In this document: positions 8,440 through 16,321 of the stretch, one piece after another
Layout: each line of letters opens with the position of its first letter
How positions within the stretch are numbered: position 1 is the stretch's first letter
NCBI GenBank assembly: GCA_017652765.1
Contig: JAGCAJ010000002.1
Span: 1-52,533 of the forward strand
Source of the DNA: Candidatus Saccharimonadota bacterium
GTDB lineage: Bacteria; Patescibacteriota; Saccharimonadia; Saccharimonadales; Saccharimonadaceae
Reading direction: 5' to 3'
Length of the DNA: 52,533 nt
Notes under the pieces: generated by a model
Told to the model about the DNA's origin: nothing
Seen by the model: only the letters and a program-made list of their open reading frames with translations
The model's database searches: none
Position numbers and translations under genes: made by a program

Positions 8440-9056
8440 TGGCACGTGATAAATCTCCAATCGTAAAACAGAGCCGTCGCGAAGGTTATGCTCTCGCTCC
8501 AAAAGCTCACAAGGTAATGGCTAAAAAGACCGGTATTCCTGGTCAGCACGGTGACATGCGTCAGCGTGGTGGTAGCCTCTACCTTACTCAGCTCCGCGAG
8601 AAGCAGAAAGTCCGTCGTTTGTACGGTTTACTTGAAAAACAATTCGCAAAACTAATGAAAGAAGCCACCCGTGCCGAGGGTCTAACTGGCGAAAAATTGC
8701 TTGAGTTCCTAGAGCGCCGTGCTGATAACGTTGTTTATCGTGCCGGTTTTGCAACTACTCGCCGCCAGGCTCGTCAGCTTGTTTCTCACGGTCACTTCAC
8801 TTTGAACGGTCGTCGCATCGATATTCCTTCTATTCGTTTGAACCCAGGCGACGTTCTAGAAGTCCGTCCAAAATCACAGAAATCAGCTTACTTCAAGAAT
8901 CTTGATCAGGTTATCGGCGCAGCTGGACAGCCAAAAATGTCTTGGCTCAAAGTCGACGGTAAGAAGATGAAAATTGAGGCCACTGGTTTGCCAAAGCGCG
9001 AAGAAGCAGAGGCGGGCATTAACGAACAATTAATCGTTGAGTACTACTCACGCTAA
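8439..9056 (+). CDS. rpsD: 30S ribosomal protein S4, zinc-free form
   Basis: Primary 16S rRNA binder and assembly initiator. 205 residues with GQHGDMRQRGG, LREKQKVRRLYGLLEKQF and the S4 RNA-binding domain (RADNVVYRAGFATTRRQARQLVSHGHFTLNG). The N-terminal cysteines that bind zinc in C-plus S4 proteins are absent. Start TAATG overlaps rpsK. Confidence 0.97.
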   Translation: MARDKSPIVKQSRREGYALAPKAHKVMAKKTGIPGQHGDMRQRGGSLYLTQLREKQKVRRLYGLLEKQFAKLMKEATRAEGLTGEKLLEFLERRADNVVYRAGFATTRRQARQLVSHGHFTLNGRRIDIPSIRLNPGDVLEVRPKSQKSAYFKNLDQVIGAAGQPKMSWLKVDGKKMKIEATGLPKREEAEAGINEQLIVEYYSR

Positions 9057-9071
9057 GGAGGACAATAATTT

Positions 9072-10022
9072 ATGACAACTAAAGCAATTCACGAAGCCAA
9101 ACTAGAGGAAGTGAAAGAGCTCGGCGAAAACAGCGCAGAGTTCGTCGTTCGCCCTCTATACTATGGCTACGGCAATACGCTAGGGAATTCCCTTCGTCGC
9201 GTCCTTCTTTCTAGCATCAAAGGTGCTGCTATTACTTCTTTCAGTATCGAAGGTACCACTCACGAATTTACCGCCATCCCAGGTATTCGCGAAGATGTCG
9301 TAGACATTATGTTGAACCTAAAAAACGTCCGCGTTAAATCCCATTCTGACGCTCCAGTCGAACTCTATCTAGAGATTAAGGGTTCTGACCAGTCCGAAAA
9401 AGATGGCGACAAGCGCGTCGTTGCTGGCGATATCAAACTCCCAGCCGAGATTGAAATCGCTAACCCAAATCAGGTAATCTGCCACATCGACGATCCAAAG
9501 TACGTCCTAAAGATGCACATGATTGTCGACACTGGTCGTGGTTACCTCACTATTGAAAAATCTGGTGCAGACCGCATTCATAGCGACATGATCGCTCTTG
9601 ATGCTGTGTTCTCCCCAGTTCTACGTGTTCGCTACAAAGTAGAAAACACCCGTGTTGGCCAGGATACTAACCTCCAGCAACTCACTCTTACTATCGATAC
9701 CGATGGTACGCTTTCTCCAAAGGAAGCATTCGAAGAGGCTGCCGCTATCCTAGTTAACCAATACACCGCTCTAGCTGGTGGCACTACTGTCGAAAGTGCC
9801 CCAACCCCTGGCACCACCAAGGAAGAAGAAGATACCGGTCTTATGCTACCTATCGAGGAGCTTGGTCTATCTGCTCGTACCGCTAATGCACTTACGAACA
9901 ACGACATTAAGACCGTACGTGACCTCGTCATGCTATCTGATTCTGATCTTAAAGACCTCAAAGGTTTTGGTGCAAAGGCTCTAGACGAAGTCAAAGAAAA
10001 GATAACGGAGTTAAATATTTAA
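9072..10022 (+). CDS. rpoA: RNA polymerase alpha subunit
   Basis: Scaffold for RNA polymerase assembly and contact point for regulators. 316 residues: the N-terminal dimer domain has the YGYGNTLGNSLRRVLLSSIKGAAIT motif, a Glu/Thr-rich linker lies near residues 235-252, and the C-terminal domain has the helix-hairpin-helix region (LGLSARTANALTNNDIKTVRDL, GFGAKALDEVKEKI). SD aaggagg is upstream. rplQ begins 1 nt after the stop. Confidence 0.98.
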   Translation: MTTKAIHEAKLEEVKELGENSAEFVVRPLYYGYGNTLGNSLRRVLLSSIKGAAITSFSIEGTTHEFTAIPGIREDVVDIMLNLKNVRVKSHSDAPVELYLEIKGSDQSEKDGDKRVVAGDIKLPAEIEIANPNQVICHIDDPKYVLKMHMIVDTGRGYLTIEKSGADRIHSDMIALDAVFSPVLRVRYKVENTRVGQDTNLQQLTLTIDTDGTLSPKEAFEEAAAILVNQYTALAGGTTVESAPTPGTTKEEEDTGLMLPIEELGLSARTANALTNNDIKTVRDLVMLSDSDLKDLKGFGAKALDEVKEKITELNI

Positions 10023-10023
10023 T

Positions 10024-10401
10024 ATGCATCGCCACGGATACAAAGGCCGTAAATTCGGCCGAGAAACCGATCAGAGGCTAGCACTCCGCCGTGGGCTGAT
10101 GTGCTCCCTGATTGAACATCAATCTATTACTACTACTCTCGCCCGTGCCAAAGAAATGCGCCGTGAAACTGAGAAGCTTGTAACTATCGCAAAGAAGGGT
10201 GGCCTTGCTAATCGCCGTCTTCTCATCTCTCGCTTGAACAGTGTTGAGGTAGCTGACCTTCTTATGGACAAGGTTGCCCCACAGATTAAGCGCGATTCTG
10301 GCTACCTCAAAATCGAGCGTGCCGAAAACCGTAAAGGTGATAACACCGAAATGGCTACTATTTCTTTCGTCGACGAGATCGAGATTAAGGAGGACAAGTA
10401 A
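10024..10401 (+). CDS. rplQ: 50S ribosomal protein L17
   Basis: Large-subunit protein near the exit tunnel. 125 residues beginning MHRHGYKGRKFGRETDQRLALRRGL, the L17 signature, with the conserved TTLARAKEMRRETEKLVTIAKKG segment. It is coupled to rpoA upstream and overlaps rplM by one base. Confidence 0.97.
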   Translation: MHRHGYKGRKFGRETDQRLALRRGLMCSLIEHQSITTTLARAKEMRRETEKLVTIAKKGGLANRRLLISRLNSVEVADLLMDKVAPQIKRDSGYLKIERAENRKGDNTEMATISFVDEIEIKEDK

Positions 10402-10826
10402 TGAAAACTTATTCTCAAAAATCCGCAGAAATTAAGCGTGAATGGTATCTTATCGATGCCTCTACGCTTCCTCTCGGCAAACTTGCCGTCGTCATCGCTG
10501 ACAAGCTAATGGGGAAGAGCAAAGTTACTTATACCCCACACATTGACAACGGTGACTATGTTGTCGTCATTAACGCCAAAAACCTCAAGGTAACTGGCAA
10601 CAAAATGACCGACAAAATGTACTACCGCCACAGCGGTTTTCCAGGTGGTATCAAGGGCCTAAAACTTGAAGAAGTTATCGAGAAAGACCCATCCTATGCC
10701 ATCAAAGAAGCCGTCAAAGGTATGCTCCCTAAGAACAAATTAGCAGAAGGACGCCTCTCTCGCCTCCGTGTTTTCGACGGCGCAGAACACGCCCATACTG
10801 CACAGAATCCAAAGGAGATTAAATAA
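10401..10826 (+). CDS. rplM: 50S ribosomal protein L13
   Basis: Early-assembly 23S rRNA binder. 141 residues with WYLIDASTLPLGKLAVVIADKLMGK, the YTPHIDNGDYVVVINAKNLKVTGNK block and the YRHSGFPGGIK loop. SD aaggagg lies inside the end of rplQ. It forms the usual pair with rpsI. Confidence 0.98.
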   Translation: MKTYSQKSAEIKREWYLIDASTLPLGKLAVVIADKLMGKSKVTYTPHIDNGDYVVVINAKNLKVTGNKMTDKMYYRHSGFPGGIKGLKLEEVIEKDPSYAIKEAVKGMLPKNKLAEGRLSRLRVFDGAEHAHTAQNPKEIK

Positions 10827-11224
10827 TGGCAGACAAGAAATACACCTACGGACTTGGCCGTCGCAAAGCAGCTACTGCTCGCGCTCGTCTCTACAAAGGT
10901 AAAGGCGAAATTACCATCAACGGCAAACCAGCTCTAGAGTACCTATCTGGCGACAAGTCCAAACTTGCCGAAATCACCGATCCACTTGCTCTCACCCAGA
11001 AGCAAAAGGACTATGACATCACTGTCGTAGTAAAAGGCGGTGGTCTAGCCGGCCAAGTCGACGCTATTAAACTTGCTATTTCTAAGGCTATCACTCTAGA
11101 AGCTTCCGATCTTCGCCCAGTGTTGAAGAAAGCTGGCTTCATCAAGCGTGATCCACGCGAAAAAGAGCGCAAGAAATATGGTCTTCGCTCCGCCCGCAAG
11201 AAAGAGCAGTTCAGCAAACGCTAA
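10826..11224 (+). CDS. rpsI: 30S ribosomal protein S9
   Basis: S9 contacts P-site tRNA through its C-terminal tail. 132 residues: YGLGRRKAATARARLYKGKGEI at the start, GGGLAGQVDAIKLAISKAI in the middle and the basic tail ending SKR. It is the last gene of this operon, followed by a strong terminator. Confidence 0.98.
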   Translation: MADKKYTYGLGRRKAATARARLYKGKGEITINGKPALEYLSGDKSKLAEITDPLALTQKQKDYDITVVVKGGGLAGQVDAIKLAISKAITLEASDLRPVLKKAGFIKRDPREKERKKYGLRSARKKEQFSKR

Positions 11225-11240
11225 TCCACTACTGGATAAA

Positions 11241-11274
11241 AAATCCCCCACAGATTTCTCTGTGGGGGTATTTT
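11241..11274 (+). terminator. Terminator of the infA-rpsI operon
   Basis: Stem cccccacag / ctgtggggg around loop atttct (11245-11268), followed by tatttt. The reverse-strand SleB-like gene converges on it. Confidence 0.9.
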
Positions 11275-11282
11275 GTGCGCTT

Positions 11283-11993
11283 TTAAACGTTCTCTACTAC
11301 TGTATATTTATTGTTACTCGCATATCCCACAATTTCTTTGTAGGCTTGCCATACATCGGCCGTAATTTCCTGACCGGGTAGAGCATAAAACTCTACTGTG
11401 CCATCATCCGCAATTCTATAAAACCAATTCTGCTTGTTATACCCAAAGAAATACAGGAAATCATTAGGTAGTAGTGCTTCACTAGTTTCATCAGACCACA
11501 AACTTATAGCTTTTATGGCCGCTGCATGACTCTTGTCCGAATAGCCGTCAACCAGGTCAGCATATTGGAAGGGCTGTTCCACTACTCCAGAGAGTGTATC
11601 CGGATAAGTCTCCGAATGTACCCTATAAAAAGCAGTTAGAGCTACTGCCACTCTACCGTCTATGCTGTCTACATTTCCAGCCTCAGACTCAATTAGTGTA
11701 GCAACGTATTTTACGTTATAAATTCCGGCTTCTGTATCCGCAAGTTTTGCCTCGCTAGCCAGCTTTTCTTCGTCAGCTGCGTCTAATTCTTCGGAGATAC
11801 TAAGGTCAATTGCATTTAGTTCTGGTTCCACGTGGAGACCAGTTTCCTCTGCTGGTACCCTAGTTCCGATATTTTCTACGATCTCAGACTCGCAGTTTTC
11901 GTTTGCTGATACTTGCTTGGCATTATTGCCGATACACATAATTGCCACCATGCTGATTGTTGCCACTACTTCTACAAATCTTCTGTTCCTCAA
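11283..11993 (-). CDS. Secreted SleB/CwlJ-like cell-wall hydrolase
   Basis: Predicted peptidoglycan hydrolase acting outside the membrane. The TTG start gives a good signal peptide (MRNRRF, hydrophobic core to residue 21, likely cleavage after VSA). A Glu-rich linker leads to a SleB-like domain from about residue 97: LIESEAGNVDSIDGRVAVALTAFYRV, with Glu as the probable catalytic residue, then TLSGVVEQPFQYADLV. SD gggagg is 8 nt upstream. An upstream 12-codon ORF overlaps this start (TTGA). The promoter belongs to the conserved-spacer family. A role in remodelling its own or its host's wall is an inference. Confidence 0.7.
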   Translation of the reverse strand: MRNRRFVEVVATISMVAIMCIGNNAKQVSANENCESEIVENIGTRVPAEETGLHVEPELNAIDLSISEELDAADEEKLASEAKLADTEAGIYNVKYVATLIESEAGNVDSIDGRVAVALTAFYRVHSETYPDTLSGVVEQPFQYADLVDGYSDKSHAAAIKAISLWSDETSEALLPNDFLYFFGYNKQNWFYRIADDGTVEFYALPGQEITADVWQAYKEIVGYASNNKYTVVENV

Positions 11994-12028
11994 AAAATCT
12001 TCCTCCCTTTTCCATTAGCGACCTCCAT
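11990..12028 (-). CDS. Possible 12-codon leader peptide
   Basis: ATG GAG GTC ... TGA, whose stop overlaps the TTG start of the SleB-like gene in a TTGA arrangement typical of coupling. A similar gacatggaggtc block occurs 50 nt upstream at about 12072-12083. Coding status is uncertain. Confidence 0.3.
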   Translation of the reverse strand: MEVANGKGRKIF

Positions 12029-12095
12029 GTCAGCAAATGGGCTACTAAGCGCACAAAATGATAATTTACCAGGACCTCCATGTCCTAATCCTTTT

Positions 12096-12124
12096 ATTAT
12101 AGCACAGATAAGCCAAAAAGTCAA
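12096..12124 (-). promoter_or_regulatory. Conserved-spacer promoter of the SleB-like gene
   Basis: -35 TTGACT, 17-nt spacer ending in TATCTGTGC, -10 TATAAT. One of several near-identical promoters in the window. Confidence 0.85.
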
Positions 12125-12210
12125 TACATAAATGATTTCCTTGGGGCTTGGTGAACTTTTTGTATATTTCAAACTTTTTATGCTAAAATAAAATTAAACA
12201 AGGCCATAAA

Positions 12211-13956
12211 ATGAAAAATCGCACTAAACTATCCACTACACTATGCCTATTAGCTGGCATCATTACAAGCGCCTTCATTATCTTGTCGAGTGCCGTCGAT
12301 ATTGGTGCAATTTCACATACAATTACTGTTACGTATCCATACTATGCCTTCGTAGAAGACCCCAATCACCCCTGGAGTACAGTCTGGGACGCCCTAGATA
12401 GCACCGATACAATTGACTATAGTGACGAATTTTTTGAAGAAAAATCCCCTGGAGACCACCCAGAACTCCGCGCCATGTCTTATGCCTTAGCTCTCGCCGG
12501 TTACGAAAATCAAGCCGACGGCTATCCTAGTACCAGCACAGAAGCTAATCCTAAGCTAAAAAATCTTTTAGATCAAATAGGCTTTTCTGATTACGAAAGT
12601 TGGGACGTCTCCTCCGACGCAGATGGTCACTCTATGGGAACTACTATCGGCCACAAAATCCTCGAAAACGACCAAGACCTTATCGTAGTCGCTCCCAGAA
12701 ACTATAACTACATGACTGAGTGGCTCTCTAATTTTAATCTTGGCACATCCGGCGACCATGCCGGCTTCTCCGAATCAGCTAGCCTGATTGTTTCTAGGCT
12801 CAATCAGTATCTTTCAACCCGAGATTACCATAATTACAAAATCTGGATGGTAGGATATTCTCGGGGTGGCGCCGTAATAGACCTCACTGCAAAAGCCATT
12901 AACCAAAATCTCACAAATTACGATATGGAGTCTGATGATTTTTATGTCTACACTTTTGGGGCCCCAAGAGCTAGTGCGACAGAAACCAATTTTGACAATA
13001 TCCACGACGTCAAAGACGGTAACGACCTGCTCCTTGGCTACGTTTTCCCGGAAATCTGGGGGTTTTATAATACTGGCACTTACGAAGAGATTCATCCCGC
13101 CGATCTAACTATCACTACTTCTGTTATAGACATCACCGATCTAGCCGACGGCGAAAGAGCTATGAATATACTTGCATCAAACAATGGCGTTACGATGGAC
13201 GTGGGAACCATGAATGGTAAAGAATTTATGGATAGCTGGATTCAGTTCGTCACCGCAAACGGCCTTACACGTGAGTATTTCGACGGACAGATAAAAGAGC
13301 CACTTTCGGCTCTCATGCAAGCGTACCAACTCCGCACCATAGACAAACAAAGCGAGTTTACAGATTTTATCAAAAGCACTGAATACGGTATTGCTGGCAT
13401 GGTTGCGGGGAACGCTATGATGGATTTTATGACAGGTGGATATGCCTCTTTAGATGAGTTCCCGCCATACCAAGACATAGTTAAAATACTACAAGGTACC
13501 GCAACAAACGCCGACGTCGATGATTTAATGTCATATCTTACGACTTATGCTGGAGAATATTCGGACTATGAACCTAGAATGGGCAGACCTCCAACAATTT
13601 CAGAAGAAGAATTTGCCATCATTAAAGAAAATATCCCAAAGCTCGTCAAAGCGCTCGCACCTATGTTAATCGCCGACGCACGATACACTGGGGAACAATA
13701 CGGCGACAACTACTCCTTATTCTACACATACACCCTAGTTAGTAATGCCGAGACTCTTGTCATTGGCCATATTCCAGAAAGTATTATGCCTATTTTAAAG
13801 AGTCTCATCCCAGAAAACGACGGCCCGCTTGTCCCGGACACCGGCACCATGGAACAACAAAAAACATCATCAGAGAATTACTACCTAGTAGCCCTCATCG
13901 CTATTGCGCCAATCTATATTATTCTAGTGCGATTCATCAAAAAACGCCTAAACTAA
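12211..13956 (+). CDS. Cell-wall-anchored lipase-like alpha/beta hydrolase
   Basis: 581 residues. An N-terminal signal segment (about 8-28) is followed by a lipase-like domain with nucleophile elbow GYSRGG (Ser218) and FGAPRA downstream, resembling class 3 lipases (DUF2974-like). The C-terminus is a sortase sorting signal: VPDTG near residue 541, a hydrophobic stretch, then a basic end (FIKKRLN). With three sortases in the window, it is likely linked to the cell surface. The substrate is unknown, and acquisition of host lipid is only a guess. The -10 TGC-TAAAAT lies about 23 nt upstream, with no convincing SD. Confidence 0.7.
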   Translation: MKNRTKLSTTLCLLAGIITSAFIILSSAVDIGAISHTITVTYPYYAFVEDPNHPWSTVWDALDSTDTIDYSDEFFEEKSPGDHPELRAMSYALALAGYENQADGYPSTSTEANPKLKNLLDQIGFSDYESWDVSSDADGHSMGTTIGHKILENDQDLIVVAPRNYNYMTEWLSNFNLGTSGDHAGFSESASLIVSRLNQYLSTRDYHNYKIWMVGYSRGGAVIDLTAKAINQNLTNYDMESDDFYVYTFGAPRASATETNFDNIHDVKDGNDLLLGYVFPEIWGFYNTGTYEEIHPADLTITTSVIDITDLADGERAMNILASNNGVTMDVGTMNGKEFMDSWIQFVTANGLTREYFDGQIKEPLSALMQAYQLRTIDKQSEFTDFIKSTEYGIAGMVAGNAMMDFMTGGYASLDEFPPYQDIVKILQGTATNADVDDLMSYLTTYAGEYSDYEPRMGRPPTISEEEFAIIKENIPKLVKALAPMLIADARYTGEQYGDNYSLFYTYTLVSNAETLVIGHIPESIMPILKSLIPENDGPLVPDTGTMEQQKTSSENYYLVALIAIAPIYIILVRFIKKRLN

Positions 13957-13971
13957 GGCGGTTATAATAAA

Positions 13972-14047
13972 TGGTGGAGACGATGAGACTCGAACTCACC
14001 ACCTCAGCAATGCGAATGCTGCGCTCTACCAGATGAGCTACGTCCCC
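13972..14047 (-). tRNA. tRNA-Ala (anticodon CGC)
   Basis: Complete cloverleaf on the reverse strand. Anticodon loop ttcgcat gives CGC (Ala, GCG codon). The acceptor stem pairs ggggacg with cgtctcc, the TTCGAGT arm is present and CCA is encoded. Confidence 0.95.
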
Positions 14048-14057
14048 AACTCCCTAA

Positions 14058-14063
14058 ATTATA
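14058..14063 (-). promoter_or_regulatory. Extended -10 box of tRNA-Ala(CGC)
   Basis: TGC-TATAAT directly follows the T tract of the upstream terminator hairpin, forming a fused terminator-promoter. Confidence 0.65.
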
Positions 14064-14096
14064 GCATAAAAAATTGCCTAGGGCTAGGCCCTAGGC
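14064..14096 (-). terminator. Terminator of the small acidic membrane-protein gene
   Basis: Palindrome gcctaggg...ccctaggc at 14076-14096, followed on the reverse strand by aatttttt. It runs directly into the tRNA-Ala -10 box. Confidence 0.8.
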
Positions 14097-14110
14097 GGGG
14101 TGTTGTTTGA

Positions 14111-14329
14111 TTATTGTTTAGATTTAGATTTAACAATTAGGTGAACGATAAGCCCGGCGATTAGCCCTGTTGCCAGGGAAGAATACGCAATTAGTTCTTC
14201 GCGCTTTCTGCGCAACCTTCTCCTGTGCCGTCTACGAATCTCGTCATCCTCCGGATCCTCAAAATCATACTCATCAAAATCTTCTTCCTCCCCATCATAA
14301 TCATAAACATCGGGATAAATCCTATCCAT
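14111..14329 (-). CDS. Small acidic membrane protein, unknown
   Basis: 72 residues from ATG 14329, chosen for the SD aggagg 7 nt upstream. The first 28 residues are very acidic (YDYDGEEEDFDEYDFEDPEDDE), then a basic patch (RRRHRRRLRRKRE), then one membrane segment (SSLATGLIAGLIVHLIV) and a Lys-rich end. It looks like a charged membrane-tethered protein with its bulk in the cytoplasm. No family is recognised. It has its own conserved-spacer promoter at 14370-14398. Confidence 0.6.
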   Translation of the reverse strand: MDRIYPDVYDYDGEEEDFDEYDFEDPEDDEIRRRHRRRLRRKREELIAYSSLATGLIAGLIVHLIVKSKSKQ

Positions 14330-14369
14330 ACCACACCTCCTAAGATACTTAGTTTGCACTACATATCTT

Positions 14370-14398
14370 ATTATAGCACAGATAAGCTAAAAAGTCAA
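14370..14398 (-). promoter_or_regulatory. Conserved-spacer promoter of the small membrane protein
   Basis: TTGACT, 17-nt spacer ending TATCTGTGC, TATAAT. Sequence is nearly identical to the promoter at 12096-12124. It begins just 12 nt after the glyA stop. Confidence 0.85.
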
Positions 14399-14409
14399 TG
14401 CGCTATAGC

Positions 14410-15849
14410 TTACCCCTCTGTTGGGAGTGGGAATTTTAGTGCTAGAGTCTTTACCTCTTCGCGAATCGCCGACAACTTATCGGAAGCCTCATCTAGCTTA
14501 TCTTCGGCGCCCACCCCTACACAGATGTCCGCTACGTCTTTCATCCAATCCGCAATCTGTTCCATCTCATGGATTCCCATTCCGCGCGTTGTAATCGCTG
14601 GCGTACCAAGCCTCACTCCCGACGGCCTAAACGCCGCTGACTTGTCATTTGGAAGTGCATTTGCGTTAAGCGTTAGCCCTACCATATCTAGTGCTCGCTC
14701 ATAGAATTTTCCGTCAATCCCAAAGCTCTTCTTTACATCAACTAGCACTAAGTGATTTTCTGTTCCGCCCCCCTGTAATACAAACCCATTTTTCTGCAAT
14801 CTAGAAGCTAGTGCCTTAGCATTCTTTACGATTGCCTCTGCATATTTCTTGAACTCTGGCTTCAGTGCTTCACCAAACGCCACCGCTTTTCCAGCAATTA
14901 CGTGCTCTAGCGGCCCGCCCTGCGTACCAGGGAACACCGCACGATCGATTAGGATTGGGATATTTTCTAGCTTCTTTTCTGGCTTTTTAAGAGGTGAGGC
15001 TACATTCCCCTTGGATAAAATCAGCCCTCCGCGAGGCCCTCGCAAGGTCTTGTGCGTGGTCGTAGTTACTACATTAAACCCAAAATCCAGCGGATTTGGA
15101 TGTACTCCTCCCGCAATTAGCCCCGCTACGTGCGCCATATCTGCCATTAGCAGGATTTCATGGCCAAATTTCTCTTCTGCTTTTTCTCTAATTTCTACTA
15201 CGCGAGCAAAATCCGGCACTTTCATAAACGCCGAGTACCCAATTAGGATAATCTTTGGCCCCTCTGCCATCGCTTTTTTCTCTAATTCATCATAGTCAAT
15301 ATCGCCGTCCGCCGTCGTACCATAATCTATAAATTTATAAATCTTGGCTGACCTAGTTACTGGCGACCCGTGTGTTAAGTGTCCGCCATGCGCTAGGCTC
15401 ATTGCTAGGATTTTGTCGCCCGGCTCACACCACGCAAAATACACTGCCTCATTAGCATTAGCCCCAGAATGTGGCTGTACATTAGCATGGTCCGCATGAA
15501 ACAGCCTCATCGCACGCGATATCGCGAGCCTCTCTATTCTATCTACATTCGTCTGCCCACCATAATACCTGTAATTCGGTAGAATAGTGCTAGCTATCCA
15601 TTTATCAATTTCAGAATCAGGACATGCGCCTGGTTCTGAAATCGAACTAGGTTCTTTTCGTTGGGACTTTTCTTCCGAAGAAAAGTCCCACTTGAAACTT
15701 GGATAGCCTTCGCTATACTTGTTGGTAAGAACGCTTCCCATCGCTCTCAGCACGCCCTCAGATACGTAATTTTCGCTCGGAATTAGCTCTAGCCCCTCGC
15801 GCTGGCGCTTTTTTTCTTCGTCAATCAACTTAAACACTGGATCTTTCAT
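14410..15849 (-). CDS. glyA: Serine hydroxymethyltransferase with in-frame palindromic insertion
   Basis: PLP enzyme converting serine plus THF to glycine and methylene-THF, which feeds the neighbouring thyA. Canonical blocks are present: IPSENYVSEGVL, GSVLTNKYSEGYP, RYYGG, VQPHSGANAN, MADMAHVAGLIAGG, and THKTLRGPRGG with the PLP lysine at 267. 479 residues is long. Between EGYP (residue 50) and RYYGG (94) there are about 43 extra residues, mostly encoded by two hairpins of a dispersed element (15608-15690). SD aaggagg is present. Whether the extra loop is tolerated in the active-site region is not known. Confidence 0.93.
   Translation of the reverse strand: MKDPVFKLIDEEKKRQREGLELIPSENYVSEGVLRAMGSVLTNKYSEGYPSFKWDFSSEEKSQRKEPSSISEPGACPDSEIDKWIASTILPNYRYYGGQTNVDRIERLAISRAMRLFHADHANVQPHSGANANEAVYFAWCEPGDKILAMSLAHGGHLTHGSPVTRSAKIYKFIDYGTTADGDIDYDELEKKAMAEGPKIILIGYSAFMKVPDFARVVEIREKAEEKFGHEILLMADMAHVAGLIAGGVHPNPLDFGFNVVTTTTHKTLRGPRGGLILSKGNVASPLKKPEKKLENIPILIDRAVFPGTQGGPLEHVIAGKAVAFGEALKPEFKKYAEAIVKNAKALASRLQKNGFVLQGGGTENHLVLVDVKKSFGIDGKFYERALDMVGLTLNANALPNDKSAAFRPSGVRLGTPAITTRGMGIHEMEQIADWMKDVADICVGVGAEDKLDEASDKLSAIREEVKTLALKFPLPTEG
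15608..15690 (-). repeat. Double-hairpin palindromic element, copy A (inside glyA)
   Basis: Hairpin 1 is 15608-15621 / 15629-15642 with loop acatgcg on the + strand. Hairpin 2 is 15662-15674 / 15678-15690 with loop ccg, a perfect 13-bp stem. Together they encode part of the 43-residue glyA insertion. The element is homologous along its length to copy B at 48147-48238. Confidence 0.85.
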
Positions 15850-15858
15850 AAAACCTCC

Positions 15859-16314
15859 TTATTTTTTATCGTATTGAGAAAAGGTGTATTTTATACCATT
15901 GTCCTCGCCCTTTCCTAGCTCCACCCGTGTATATTTATCCTTGTCAAATTCCGGAAAAAACGTATCCGCCTCTGCGTCTGTCGCATCTACCTCTGTTAGA
16001 TATAATCTAGCCGAGTACGGCAACATTTTCTGGTATACACTTCCGCCCCCCGCCACAAACACTTCTTCGTTAGAACACGCCAGCTCTCTAATAATCGCTT
16101 CTGCGTCGCCACTTTTTCTAGAAAGTACAATGTTTTCTCGGCCTTCTAATCCCTTTCCGCCAGGGATAGATTCATAAGTTTTTCGCCCCATAACGACTTT
16201 GTGTCCCAGCGTTTTTTCTCTAAAAAACTTCATGTCTCCCGGCAGTCTCCAAATCAGCCCGCCTTTCTTGCCTAGCTCTCTGTTTTTTCCGACCACCGCA
16301 ATAATAGAAAACAT
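15859..16314 (-). CDS. folA: Dihydrofolate reductase
   Basis: Regenerates tetrahydrofolate after ThyA uses it. 151 residues: IIAVVGKNRELGKKGGLIWRLPGDMKFFREKT carries the acidic active-site residue and the Met20-type loop, followed by VVMGRKTYESIP and VFVAGGGSVYQ (NADPH binding). SD aggagg is 6 nt before the ATG. It lies between thyA and glyA with gaps under 10 nt, forming a complete dTMP cycle operon. Confidence 0.96.
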   Translation of the reverse strand: MFSIIAVVGKNRELGKKGGLIWRLPGDMKFFREKTLGHKVVMGRKTYESIPGGKGLEGRENIVLSRKSGDAEAIIRELACSNEEVFVAGGGSVYQKMLPYSARLYLTEVDATDAEADTFFPEFDKDKYTRVELGKGEDNGIKYTFSQYDKK

Positions 16315-16321
16315 ATTCCTC

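Noticed and set aside
7585-8502. A 305-codon reverse-strand ORF across rpsM-rpsK
   Set aside because: It is the antisense shadow of highly conserved ribosomal genes.
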